Source: Berberis thunbergii
Lineage: Eukaryota > Streptophyta > Magnoliopsida > Ranunculales > Berberidaceae
DNA length: 64,000 nucleotides
Direction: 5' to 3'
Assembly (NCBI GenBank): GCA_003290165.1
Contig: QNQO01006246.1
Coordinates: 1 to 64,000, forward strand
Shown here: piece after piece, positions 21,783 through 32,613 of the stretch
How positions within the stretch are numbered: the stretch's first letter is position 1
How the letters are laid out: every line of letters starts with the position of its first letter
Position numbers and translations under genes: made by a program
The notes under the pieces: generated by a model
Told to the model about the DNA's origin: nothing
The model's database searches: none
Seen by the model: the letters and a program-made list of their open reading frames with translations, nothing else

Positions 21783-24700
21783 ATGTCAACACGGGAGGAG
21801 AATGTTTACATGGCGAAATTGGCCGAACAGGCGGAGCGATACGAAGAGATGGTGGAGTTCATGGAAAAGGTAGTGAAGACGGTCGATGTAGAGGAGCTAA
21901 CAGTAGAGGAAAGGAACCTCCTCTCTGTGGCTTACAAGAATGTGATTGGATCCAGAAGGGCTTCATGGAGGATCATTTCCTCCATAGAGCAGAAGGAGGA
22001 GAGCCGAGGGAACGAACAGCATGTCGTCGCAATTAAGGAGTATAGGGGAAACATTGAAGCAGAGCTTAGCAAGATTTGTGATGGAATCCTAGGGCTTCTT
22101 CATTCACATCTCATCCCTTCAGCAACTGCTGCTGAATCCAAGGTGTTTTATCTTAAGATGAAGGGTGATTACCATAGGTATTTGGCTGAGTTTAAGACCG
22201 GTTCTGATAGGAAGGAGGCCGCCGAGAGTACTTTGTTGGCTTATAAGTCTGCTCAGGTATCTGCTTATTTCTCTATATTTCATCTCTTTGTTTTGCAATG
22301 TTATTGACTTTGGGGTGGCTTGTCTAGGACATTGCTTTGGCCGATTTGCCTCCAACTCACCCAATAAGACTCGGGCTTGCGCTCAACTTCTCCGTCTTCT
22401 ACTATGAAATCCTCAACTCTCCTGACCGTGCTTGCGGCTTGGCAAAGCAGGTTTGTCTCTTTAACTAATTCAGTGTTTGTTGATTGCAAATCCCATATAT
22501 GCATCATAAATACTTGTTTATCAAACTAGTAAACAAACATTTGATGCATCTAGTGCTCTGTTTGATTCAAGGGAATTTTTCAAAAAAATTGATGGAGGGA
22601 AAGTGGGAAAAGTCATTCACCGCGAGGTTGGGGATGAGCATTTTGTATTTTCCACTAAATTTTCTTTTGAACCAAACACACCCTAACTGCTTTTACACAA
22701 ATTAGGAAAACTAACAAATCATACAAATTTATTTATTTTAAATCCAAAAAAAAAAAACTTTGTATTGATGTGTAAAAAGAAACTTACATTGTCTTTTCTT
22801 GTCTTGTTTTCATAGTTGAAGTATGCCCATTACTTTGTTTTGTATGTCAAAAGCAATGTGTTGGATCCATGTTTTTGTCTCTTGCTCGTCCTTCTTTTTC
22901 AAGGTTGGGACATGCCTTACATCAGTTAAGGTTCTTTTTCAAGGCTGGGACATGCCTCACATCAATTAAGGTTCTCACAACACCATCATACAATCACAAA
23001 TGGAAATACACATGAATTTTAGTATAAAACAATCTCTGTCAATAGAAAATCCTTGATATTAACAGGATATACAAGTATTTACTGATGTATCTTTCATTTT
23101 GATTGCTAGTGAACCAAATGAGGATGTATTTGTCAAAGAAATTAGTGGATTTTGAACAACAATGCTAACATTCATAGTTATACTTCATTCCTAAATTTAT
23201 ATTCGTAAGAGGAACTATAGACATATCTTCCTTTGAAAATCACATTCACGAGTAAAAAATTTGAACGACAATGCTAACAATCACTGCTATCTTTCACTCC
23301 TTCAATTATATTTGTCATTTCGGTTGAATATTCAAAGGAACTATAGATATGTTTCAACCTTTGACGATACCTTCATGTGTTCAAAATAATCTGGGAAGTA
23401 AACTTTTTTATTCATCATTCTAGTCGACAATGAGATAGAGAAAATGGTTTGGGAAAGTGTTCAAGAAGAGGCATGCCCACTCACACAAGTTCGAGGAGTG
23501 TCCAATGAGTGCCGACACAATATCTAACACAAACACATGGGACCAGACCAAGTCTTCTTGCTTTCTAGGTTGTCGGTGATGTTGAGGTGTTCATGCTTTT
23601 ACAGATATGAAGCCTTTACTGGAGGAAGTCCAGAGTGTTGTGGGCGCTATTGAGGCAGGGTTATCACGGGAGATCTGGCTGCTAGGAAGTTGGGTGGGTC
23701 AGTTATGCTTAAAAGGTTCTAGGTTTTGAAGACTATCTTTTAAGACAGTCCTTTTCGACCCAAACCGAATAACTAATGGGGCAAAAGAGGAATAAGGTCA
23801 TGCTCTTGCTCTTACCTGGGTGCCTTCAAAGCCACATGAAGGCATGACCACCCCTGCGTAGTCCCTATGTAACCACTTCATTTTAGAAAAAAACTTTTCA
23901 TATTGGGACACTTATCGACAATTGGACGGACGGACACCAGGACACTTGTTAGATACTCCCATTGGACGCTCCAAGCTCGGATATCTACTTCTTTTTATCA
24001 TATCTTTTTGAAAATTGTTATTCTTTACAAATGTTACAAGCATATTATGACAAGTTAGTAGTATGTGTAGCAATATTGACCTCAAAGTGAAAGAATATGA
24101 CTAGTAATACAATACCTGTTCTTGCAAAAGTAAATAATCCTAAAATGTATAGGTGTGTCCCCATATGGTGGGTTTTTATTTATTTATTTTTATTTTTGTT
24201 TTTTAACTTCTTCAACATCGTGTATCCGTGTTGGACATCAACACCTGTGTTCGTGTCATTACTCCTTACATATCTTAGACCTAATCAGTGCTAGTTTTAG
24301 AGTCCATGTTCCTTATAAGATCCCATGAGATGGATTTTAGCACTGGAGAGTACAACTCTTAAATTGGAACCCTCGGACAACAACACTTTGAAATCGATGG
24401 AGAGACTTGTGGGCCTCTTTATGGCTGAGCACTGGGGTGAGCACAATTGAGGAACAAGGTTAATGAGAGAGGCGTCTATGAGCATCTAATGGTGTTTGAC
24501 CTAGGTGGTAGGAACAAATACTGTTATCTGTTTTCCAGCCTCGGAAAGGGGTGGCATTGGTAAAAAAGGATATCTGAGATGTGGGGGCTGGTGACAGTGA
24601 ATAAAACACAGCCATGCTAGGGGAGAAAATAGAAAAATGGTGATTGTTAAGGAATGCTGGTGTTACAAAATAAATTTCAGGATGAACACCCTGATGTCTC

Positions 24701-26576
24701 CCCCCCCCCCCCAAAATGGGATCTCCTCATTATGATGCGTGCAATAGTGTGTAGGACCTTATGCTCCAGTCATGAGTAGATTTTCAAATGATTAATTTTG
24801 TGGCATGATCCCATTTCTGAGGATGTTTCGTTTACCAAGAGCCCGCCTTAAGTCATTCGTTGGAATCCGAACATAGAGTTATAAGCTTGGTTGTAAAAAA
24901 CAGTTATCCTTGGTATGGGGTTAAGATTCAGATGCTGTTATTTTGGGGGGAAGTTTGAAGCTCGTAGGGCATTAATCAACAAGTGAATGACACATCTTCT
25001 TTCCATTTTCGTCATTCTTTCTCCTTGGTTCTTCTCGGACAATCACAGTCGAAAAAGTTTGATTTTTGTAACTCCCCCCCTTCTGTTGTTTCTTTTTAAT
25101 TCTTCTTTCTTCCCAACTTCCTTGCCTTTTTTTCCCTTATTATTTTCCGTACTCCTTGACTCTAGCGTATTCTTAATTTTTATTCATTAATAATAAGTTC
25201 TAACCTTGACTAAACTTGTGACGTGTGTGTGTGGGTTGGGGGGTGGGGGTGGTTTGATTATTGTAATCTTTATAATGGCTTGTTAAAGCGGTGCCATTTG
25301 GCATCACCTTTTTTGATATCAATGGAATTGGGAATATCAAAATAAAATAAAAAAATTATTGAAGTTACTAATTATGCTGTCTTAGCTATTTTTTGTTTTA
25401 TATGGAATCATATTTGCTCGGAGGTAGTAACGGTATAAGTACAGGATAACTTCCCTTGCTTATATGTTCTGTTGATGAAGCCATAACTTAGCAAAATTTC
25501 CACTGAATCCAATGCGTTTCAGTTTTATGCATGTCACGGCTCTGTTTAGTAATTATGAAAGAGACCCATGAATGATTTGCTTACATAAATTACCGAGACT
25601 GGTATCAGTGATGGCTCAGTCATAGGGTAATTTCTAGGATCAATCCTACATATTATCCTTTTGACTGTATGACAAAATGTTGAATTTTGTTTTATTTTTT
25701 ATGAAGTAGATCCAATTCTATGAGAGCAAAAAGTAAATCATACAATATAGAACAGATAAAAGGGTGAAAGCAGCCCCCCCCTCACAACTCCACCCACATA
25801 GGCCTATAAACTGTTCCCACTTTAACATGAACTGGACAAACTAACGCCTTGAAGTCGCAGTGACCTTGCATAAACCGCAAAATGCCTAACAAACCGAAAC
25901 TCCTTGAAGTTGTGTTACAATGCAGGCTGTGTGTAGGTGGTAATATATCTGGATTTGGTGTAGGAAGGAGCTGGTGTCGGCTATTTTACCCAGTTGAAGC
26001 ACACCAATTGTGTCGAAGTTGTAGTACCAATGCACACTGTGTTTAGGTGGTGATTTGGAGTTAGTGCAGGAAGGAACTGGATGTATATCTCTTTGCTTAT
26101 TGTGACGCATGCATGCTCTGCTTATCGTTGAATTTTTTTTTTCTGCTTTCAGCATATTGGATTGAATTAGATGAAGCTCATTTGAGCTCCTTTTTGGATT
26201 CTGCATCCCCGGTTAGAGGAAAGAGCACAAAATGATGGATGGATACTGCTCTCCTCAACCTGGAAATAGGGAAAGTTTTGTTCTAGCTGAGAGTTCTTGG
26301 ATTACAATTGTAATTTGTATTGGCAGGCTTTTGATGAAGCTATTTCGGAGCTGGATACTTTGGGTGAGGATTCTTACAAGGACAGCACATTGATTATGCA
26401 ACTACTGCGAGACAATCTGACATTGTGGACCTCTGACATTACGGTCTCTTTCCCTCCCTCCCATGTTACTTTCTTTAGTGATGGTTTATTTTTATTTTTA
26501 GCTAATACTTTTTGGCTTATTTAACTTTCAGGAGGAAGTTGGAGATGAGATTAAGGAAGCTCCAAAACCTGAATAA
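21783..26576 (+). CDS. 14-3-3 protein (GF14), non-epsilon group, complete
   Basis: A phosphopeptide-binding dimeric adaptor acting in cytosol and nucleus on kinases, the H+-ATPase, transcription factors and others. Exons: 21783-22256, 22328-22450, 26327-26443, 26532-26576, all phase 0 with GT/AG borders, giving 252 aa. Groove residues are Lys52, Arg59, Arg132 and Tyr133. Both family signatures are present: [11 protein letters not shown] (44-54) and [20 protein letters not shown] near the end. The acidic tail is short ([14 protein letters not shown]). The start [12 protein letters not shown] matches non-epsilon plant members of the psi/nu type. Intron 2 is 3.9 kb and contains repeats and a MITE. 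Position 57 is Ser where most members have Ala (GARRAS). It is the intact partner of the truncated inverted copy at 9215-9909. No promoter element was certain. Confidence 0.93.
22551..22682. mobile_element. Candidate MITE in 14-3-3 intron 2
   Basis: The left end (GCTCTGTTTGATTCAA) and the reverse complement of the right end (GGGTGTGTTTGGTTCAA) are imperfect inverted repeats around about 100 bp of non-coding DNA. The TGTTTGATTCAA/TTGAACCAAACA pattern is typical of small plant MITEs. No clear TSD was found. Confidence 0.45.
22891..22970. repeat. 40-bp tandem duplication in 14-3-3 intron 2
   Basis: Two units, 22891-22930 and 22931-22970, each TTCTTTTTCAAGG(T/C)TGGGA continuing through CATGCC and ending TTAAG, with five substitutions. 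Confidence 0.85.
22971..26326. other. Remainder of 14-3-3 intron 2
   Basis: Non-coding. Holds a diverged direct repeat around 23140-23345 (GAAC(A/G)ACAATGCTAACA and GGAACTATAGA both occur twice), a C12 tract near 24700, and a stretch at 24800-24960 that weakly resembles the zinc-binding end of a LINE ORF2 ([12 protein letters not shown]). An internal segment on - (25920-26080) repeats GTGTAGGTGGT and GTAGGAAGGA-type motifs twice. Confidence 0.4.
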
Positions 26577-27648
26577 GGTAAACAACACCATTGATAGATC
26601 CATTTCAGGTGGACCATGTATGTCACTTTAATATAGATGTCTTTCAGTTTATTGCGTCGAGAAATTGATAACCCTGAATTATGGGGCTGCTCAGTATTTT
26701 AGCAAATTTTATTTAGGTTGTAAACCTGTGATGGAACTGAATGCATTTGGTAGGTTGTTCGTAGCTGTTACTCTATTGTGTTATTCATATCAGTGTTGTC
26801 CATGTTTGAATTTAAACTTTTTGCGAGTAAATAAGTTGTTTGATCAGGTCCCCTGCAAGCTTTTGATGTCACTGTTACGTATCTAAAATAGTTAGGAAAA
26901 CCATTGTAAAGATACTGCAATCAAAAGGCGTTGATACGATGTTATTGTATCTTTGTGAGGATTGAATTCTCAAGGAACAAAGCGTTAGAAGAACATCAAT
27001 ATCCGCAGTCTAGAGGTTAAAAAGAGCAAATCCAAGCATGTGTTTTGTGCATATTTTTTGGCCGTTTTAAAAGCTAAAATTTAATCATGTTGAAGGCAAA
27101 AAAAAAAAAAAAATGAAAAATGAAATAATAGGGATTTGGAATATGTGTGTGGTTTCGGTCATTAGCTTAACAGTTCCCGAACTTTGGACTTGCATACTCT
27201 ACCATAACGAATTTTTTGCATTCTAATGTGGGCTCAAATTCACTCAATTATTTTGCAAGAGCCAATTACTTCCATCTTTTTCCCTTCTATTATCTGTTTT
27301 GGTGGAAGATTTAGATGAGGCCTCAATTATGAAATGAAACTGCAGAAAAGACAGGAGAATTGTGCTCCAGACCATGCATGGTAATGTCTATATTAGCAAG
27401 AAAACCCACGGGACCATTGTTGAGAAGTCCATATTTTATTAAGGAAACCGGTTTGTTTTCAAGATAAAACATAAAGAGATACAATTACTTGTTCATAAGT
27501 TATGGGAGTGGCACAATTTGATAGGTGAATATGATTTAATTACTTTTTTCTTAATCATATCAGTTTGACGTGTATATTTAGTTGGTGACACTTTTTATCT
27601 CGAAGGTATCAAACGCAATTTTACTAATATACGGGCTGCCTATAATTG
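26577..27648. other. 3' flank of the 14-3-3 gene
   Basis: Contains the probable 3' UTR just after the stop codon. No other gene, only an A-run at 27098-27113. Confidence 0.4.
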
Positions 27649-27689
27649 TTTTTTTTTTGGAAAGTGAGCTGGGGTTTTTAGGATCCCCG
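27649..27689 (-). mobile_element. 3' fragment of the SINE family seen at 20253
   Basis: The T-run followed by GGAAAGTGAGCTGGGGTTTT and TAGGATCCCC matches the 3' part of the SINE at 20253-20424 with a few changes. The tRNA-like head is missing. It abuts an (AAT)n tract at 27697-27716. Confidence 0.6.
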
Positions 27690-27699
27690 AATCTTATAA

Positions 27700-28044
27700 T
27701 AATAATAATAATAAAAAATGATGATAAAGTTTGCAATCGCTCATACGTTCACTCGTTTCATCATCTACAAAACAATAAACTTGCTTCAAAGCTTCAACAA
27801 ATAACCTAATTAGTGCTAGATTCACCGTCTCCAGGTTAGGGAATAACCTTGCAAAGTGTTTTGCTACTAGAGTGGTTGCATGATAGACCTGCCATAACTT
27901 TTCATCCTCGTAATTACCAATCAATCTTTTAAGCACTCTCATGACCTGATTTATACCTAATGTGGGCCCCAGAATGTACGATAAGTCGTTGTAAAGAATC
28001 GAATCACAATGAATCATGATATAGAAATCATTGAATGCTAGCAC
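27700..28044 (-). pseudogene. Possible RNase H-like end of a LINE (relic)
   Basis: A 116-codon - strand frame reads ...FYIMIHCDSILYNDL... and ...VLKRLIGNYEDEKLWQVYHA, an arrangement like the C-terminal RNase H domain of plant LINEs (central D, then an H/Y-R segment). The usual final Asp before LA is not present (VAKHFAR). The frame ends in a (TTA)n tail, as LINEs often do. Identification is tentative. Confidence 0.3.
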
Positions 28045-28107
28045 TAATCTAGCATCCCTACAAGGTTGTAATAAGCATTTGCATTATATCTGTATTGTCA
28101 TCATTAG

Positions 28108-28740
28108 TTACCTAAATTTATGATTTGTCTTCTTGCTTCGAGAAGACCTTCGTGGAACATATTTCGTGGGTGGCTGTATTGTGGTAACCTCATGTTCTTC
28201 TTCAATAGTGTTTTGCCCCACCTTTGCTGCTTTCGCTTCAAGTAAGCTTTTAATTTCGGTGACCAATGCATCCCTGCTTATTTTTGCAATTTCTGAATTC
28301 AAAACATTGACGGTTTGGGGTGTTAGCCAATCCATGGGCACTGTTGGATCTTCCCCCTGTCTTTCTATACCAGTGGTTGCGCTACCAGGGACTGCAGTTG
28401 CATCCTTTGCTTTTATCACTTCCACTACTTGCATTGGGTTTTCCTCTGAGTTAGATACGGGGGTAGACAAACCTGGCTCTGCTGCTGCTTCAGCATTTGA
28501 ATCTTCATTATCAATTTGATCCAGCACCACGTACCTTGAACCCCTGGGTTGTATGCTAGGAATTTCTATCTCTTTCTAAGTAGGATCTGTATTAGATATG
28601 GCTGCTATTGTGTCAGGAGCACTATCAGTTGGATTGCTGCTTGGTTTGTTCATAGAACAAACTTTGAACGTGTTTACGTCCATGTTGCATTCTGCCCATT
28701 CTTCTTCTTGTCTACCCCTTGCCAGATCTTATGCGCTGCC
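28108..28740 (-). pseudogene. LINE ORF1-like C-terminal region (relic), or unrecognised gene fragment
   Basis: Read from about 28740 down, the frame contains one in-frame TAG, then IQPRGSRYVVLDQIDNED, a long acidic/Ala/Ser-rich tail and a basic end (KYVPRRSSRSKKTNHKFR). The GSR(F/Y)..L motif followed by a low-complexity tail and basic end is characteristic of the C-terminal part of gag-like ORF1 proteins of plant L1 LINEs. The region after the stop codon at 28593 is open for 140+ codons. No DUF4283 or zinc knuckle was seen upstream. Confidence 0.4.
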
Positions 28741-29927
28741 TAGAATTGTTGCTTCTAAAATGATGGTTAAGTGCCTGTAAAATGTTTTATGTGGGAGTGT
28801 AATAGGTTTTACTCCATAGAGTCATGTTTCATCCCATTATTCATGGTTGTTCTTTTGTTGTGGCAGCAAAATTCACTAAATTGATCACCCAGTATTGCAA
28901 TTTTAAAGCATGCTAAAATCCTCAAAATGTCTTTAAGTTAGAATGAAGTTTAGACACGGAGGATTTATTCTCAAGGGTAATGTGTTTGACCAACAATGAA
29001 AGTGCGACAAGTACACCTTTAGAAAGCCGCAAGTAGTTTCTCAGTCAAAATAATGAGAGAATAGTAGTTCATATTGTTCATGCAAGCCTCAGGAGGAGCT
29101 GGGGAAGATGTAGACCCATCTCCACGGGTAATGCAACATGGTCTAGTCAACTCCTGGTTGGGCTTTGCTACCCTTCCATATCTCACTGATTTCGATGGCA
29201 CGTCTCATACATATGAGGGGGTTCACAACAAACATGCGGTGGGTTGCATCGATACATCCCCAAGCCACACCACACATACCCCAAACAGGCAAGGCTCATT
29301 GGGTCGACCACCTCCAAGCTATAAGCTAATCTTAGAATCGATGCTGAGCAATTAACAAACCCGAATAATAAGCAATGCACAAACAAGTTCCTAGTTATGG
29401 AACTCAGCAACATCAAGCCTTAAACTGCTTCAGAAAACTTCTTATTGTACAAGGAAGAAACAAAAACAAATTAATTGACTCTTAAAAGCCGCTTGTACCC
29501 ATTAAACCAGTTGGAGATGGACATGAAGCAAGGATATATAGTAGCCAAGATCATACTAGAGCGCATGGCTCAAAACAAACTGCTAGTGGCAACAAAGATG
29601 TAGTCTTCGTGGCCGGTTTGAACCCCTATGGGGATAATGATGTGTAGCCTTCAGGCATTGTTTTTACCCTATGCAAAGCGTTCAGGGTAGACATTAAGTA
29701 AATTAAAATGGTAAATGACCAAATTTTAAAAAATAAAATTATTAGCAAAGTCCATGAAAAAACAAATTCAATTTATTAAAAGGTAGTAAACTTTCTCGGT
29801 TGGGGAGGGTTTGAAACTTACAAGTGAATCATCAATTCTATAGCGTTTTACCATTCTAAAAAAATGTCATACAACATCACTGACTTAGCCAAAAATCAGT
29901 TGTATCACCCTCAAGTATTTCAGGATT
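28741..29927. other. Region downstream of the FAR1-like gene, no gene recognised
   Basis: Open frames on both strands (29019-29416) have no recognisable domain. If the FAR1-like gene once had a second exon after the donor at 29939, it would lie here, but none could be identified. Confidence 0.35.
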
Positions 29928-29939
29928 TTACAAAAGTAC

Positions 29940-30318
29940 CTGTGTTGGGGAAGTTAATGTCAGATTCTCTTCATCTGGGTGGTAATTGGAGCTCCCGATA
30001 TTATCAACAGCCTCAGCTGGAGGATCCAAGGTCTGGTCAATGTCAGGCTGAGTCATTGTCATGTCTTCATAGTCAATGTTGGGCTGAGTGATTGTCATGT
30101 TCTCCTGCTCAACACTCAGTTGTGTGATTGTCAAGTCTTCATGGTCAACGCTGGGCAGAGTAATTGTCACATTTTCGTTCTCAAGGTTCGGCTGAGTGAT
30201 TGTCATGTTTTCTGCTCAACATTCGGCTGGGTGATTGTCACGTCTTCGTGGTCAATATTGGGCTGAGTGACTATCATGTTTTTCTGCTCCACATTTGGCT
30301 GAGTGATTGTCATGTTTT
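29940..30318 (-). pseudogene. Disrupted C-terminal tail of the FAR1-related gene
   Basis: After the present stop codon the same 12-residue repeat keeps going in shifted frames. Two 35-bp units (one base lost in an A-run) shift the frame, and a CAG-to-TAG change makes the current stop. The third frame then runs on as MTITQPNLENEN... to DPPAEAVDNIGSSNYHPDEE and LTLTSPTQ, ending at a good splice donor (ACACAG|GTACTT) at 29939. I infer that the ancestral protein continued through this stretch and probably into another exon. Confidence 0.6.
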
Positions 30319-30405
30319 CTACTCAACGTTCAGCTGAGTGATTGTCATGTCTGCCTGGTCAATGTTGGGCCGAGTGATTGTCATGTTGAGCTGAGTGATT
30401 GTCAT
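30033..30405 (-). repeat. 36-bp coding minisatellite, about 10.4 units
   Basis: Each unit encodes 12 residues, consensus MTITQPN(V/I)(E/D)(Q/H)(K/E)(N/D). Units alternate between a ...VEQKN and an ...IDHED type, so the true period is 72 bp in part of the array. The first unit (24 bp) lacks its second half. Two units are 35 bp. Confidence 0.9.
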
Positions 30406-32358
30406 GTCTTTCTCGGTGACATTCTCCAGCTTCCTTAGTATCTTCTCCAATTTATTCTTTGCATTTTCATACTCTTCTTCAGAGGCTGCAGCCTTGGCAC
30501 AAAGGTTGAAAGATAGGTGGCAAAGATCAGTGTAACGCAATGCAAGTGAGTTCTGGTAGTCGAATTCCACTTCCTTATTCTCATACAAAGCAACTCCATA
30601 CTTGGCCTTCTTTGTCCATCTTTTCTTAAAGTAAGCCCTTGGTACCAACATAATGTTTCTTACCGTAAATATTTTGAAAATATGCCTGCAAAGTATACCG
30701 GTGAACTCAAAATTTTGACAATCACAGGTCACCTGAAAATCATCATCATCACAAGAGATGAAAGTCACCAGGCAATTCCTGCTGTGCCCCCACCTCGACA
30801 CTGCATAGGTCCATTTTGTCCCATCCTGTGCTGTTTCTTCAGCAAGGTAATTGAAACTTCCAGTAAACTGCTTATGGAACTCATTAAACAGCACTCCTGT
30901 GAACTTGTCCGCAGCTTGTTGTTCCATAGGAACCTCCAACGTCAAAGTAGGCTTTGTATTTTGAGAGTGGATGTCATAAGTAGCTTCTTCCTCGCGTCTA
31001 TGAGCAAGTGCCTTTTCATACTCTTTAATGAATTCCTCAACAGGGAATGTATCATTCAGGTAGCCACTGAAGAAGGAGTTTATACTTTCGACTCTTTGAG
31101 TTGTCATCATGTCTGCATGGAAAATATGCCGACAATAAACTGGAAAAGTATGTTGCCGCTTATTATACATATCATCAAGCCACTCATTATTTGAAACTTG
31201 ATATTTTTCAAGCAATGCTGCCCACCTTGATTCAAAATCATCGACCCACTGAGGCTCAGAAATGCACCTTTTCATCTCTGTAATAAACCCATCATTGCTA
31301 TCAGCAAGATCACTTAAATGTTTGGTTGCTTCATCAAAAATGTGTGATAAACATAAACGGTGCTGGGTTCCGGGTAATACCCGTTCAATTGCTTTGGCCA
31401 TGGCTGCATCCTGATCAGTGATTATTGCGCTTGGACAATGCCCACACATTGCTTTAATCAACGTTTCAAAGAGCCATGCATATGAATCCTCTGTTTCAGT
31501 CAGCAGTATTGCACAGCCAAACATAATTGTCTGCAAGTGATGATTCACCCCGAAAATTGGAGCAAAAGGTCGTCCATACTTGGTGAGGCCATAAGTTCTC
31601 CTAAAGTAAATGACATCCCCGAAGTAACCGAAATCCCTCCTTGACCTCGCATCTGACCAGAAGAAGTTTATTATCTGATCCTCTTTAGCTTGTACTGCAT
31701 AGAAAAATGATGGATCTTCACTTTTCATTTGTGTAAAGTAATCAAGAACAACCTTCATATCACCTTTTTCGAATATCTTCCTCTGCGCACTCTCACCTGA
31801 TTCTCCTGTAAAGTAGTATATTCCTCTTGTTGTTCGCATCTCTGCGCTATCATAAAGTCGCCGTCTTTGAGACCTTAATAAATGTTTGTCTCTATGCTTA
31901 GCGAGTTCATGGTTATGCTCCTCATCGAACTTCGTTACACTCCATATACCATTGTTAGCCCTTTTTACATCTAACCTCGCAGGGCAACCAACCCTTTCAG
32001 ATTTCCGTTTTTTATTTGCAACGACATCTTCACTCTTTCTACGGAGCTGACCTTCTCTCGAGCAACAAAAGTTTTGATAAAGAAGTTCTCCGTCAATATG
32101 AGATCTACGATTTTTTGCTCTGCGTACGCTGAAACCAACAAACCTAGCATATTCATTGTAAAAGTCATATGACTTTTCAAGACAATCAAACTCCATCCCA
32201 ACAACTGGCTTCAGAACTGTCTCCTCATTTGGTGCCTGCACAATATTGGGCAAGGGAAGTCCCTCAGTGAGATGACTATCTCCACATTCAGGAAGATCTT
32301 GGAATGTCGCACCGACTTCGGTAGTATCCAAAGGATCATACTGGAATGTGCTTTCCAT
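30319..32358 (-). CDS. FAR1-RELATED SEQUENCE (FRS) protein, MULE-transposase-derived
   Basis: FRS proteins are nuclear DNA-binding regulators, founded by FHY3/FAR1 of phytochrome A signalling, domesticated from Mutator-like transposases. A single 679-aa exon. FAR1 DNA-binding domain at about 58-152 (FYNEYARFVGFSVRRAK, zinc ligands C98/C99, C125, H148, H150). MULE transposase-like domain at about 246-340, with IITDQDAAM at 312-320. SWIM zinc finger CDCQ...CRH at 545-559. A coiled segment at 626-648 precedes the repeat tail. The first catalytic Asp of active MULEs (FDTTY) is replaced by Arg (FRRTY, 252-256), as expected of a regulator rather than an enzyme. The start ATG at 32358 follows an acceptor (ATTTGTAG) at about 32380, so the leader is spliced. 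Its C-terminus has been shortened. Confidence 0.92.
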   Translation of the reverse strand: MESTFQYDPLDTTEVGATFQDLPECGDSHLTEGLPLPNIVQAPNEETVLKPVVGMEFDCLEKSYDFYNEYARFVGFSVRRAKNRRSHIDGELLYQNFCCSREGQLRRKSEDVVANKKRKSERVGCPARLDVKRANNGIWSVTKFDEEHNHELAKHRDKHLLRSQRRRLYDSAEMRTTRGIYYFTGESGESAQRKIFEKGDMKVVLDYFTQMKSEDPSFFYAVQAKEDQIINFFWSDARSRRDFGYFGDVIYFRRTYGLTKYGRPFAPIFGVNHHLQTIMFGCAILLTETEDSYAWLFETLIKAMCGHCPSAIITDQDAAMAKAIERVLPGTQHRLCLSHIFDEATKHLSDLADSNDGFITEMKRCISEPQWVDDFESRWAALLEKYQVSNNEWLDDMYNKRQHTFPVYCRHIFHADMMTTQRVESINSFFSGYLNDTFPVEEFIKEYEKALAHRREEEATYDIHSQNTKPTLTLEVPMEQQAADKFTGVLFNEFHKQFTGSFNYLAEETAQDGTKWTYAVSRWGHSRNCLVTFISCDDDDFQVTCDCQNFEFTGILCRHIFKIFTVRNIMLVPRAYFKKRWTKKAKYGVALYENKEVEFDYQNSLALRYTDLCHLSFNLCAKAAASEEEYENAKNKLEKILRKLENVTEKDMTITQLNMTITRPNIDQADMTITQLNVE

Positions 32359-32540
32359 ATCTGATATTATCTTAAACCTACAAATGCAACAAAAATTAAA
32401 GCAAAATAGAGTTTAAAAAAAAAGCGACTTTCAGAACAGGTGTGACAGCTATCATATTTAGGAGGTAGGGACTAGAGAGTTCAGTAAATAACATAAAAAC
32501 AATGAATTTAATGTTGTACAGGAAAAGCATTGGTAATTAC

Positions 32541-32613
32541 TCAAAGAATTCTCCATTGACACGACATGCTGTTTTGTTTTTCCAGATTACTCGTAGTCTT
32601 AGATACTCTACAA
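32541..32613 (-). other. Plastid-derived DNA (NUPT), trnK intron part, left piece
   Basis: Read on -, the stretch contains GTAGAGTATCTAAGACTACGA, AAAACAGCATGTCGTGTCAA and GGAGAATTCT, which correspond to the start of the plastid trnK-UUU group II intron. It continues the piece at 33303-33402 and is separated from it by a hAT insertion. Confidence 0.7.

Noticed and set aside
28133..28519. 128-codon open frame on +
   Set aside because: Antisense to the LINE ORF1-like frame, no recognisable features.
30682..31194. 170-codon open frame on +
   Set aside because: It lies antisense to the FAR1-related coding exon and has no family resemblance; a shadow of that gene.
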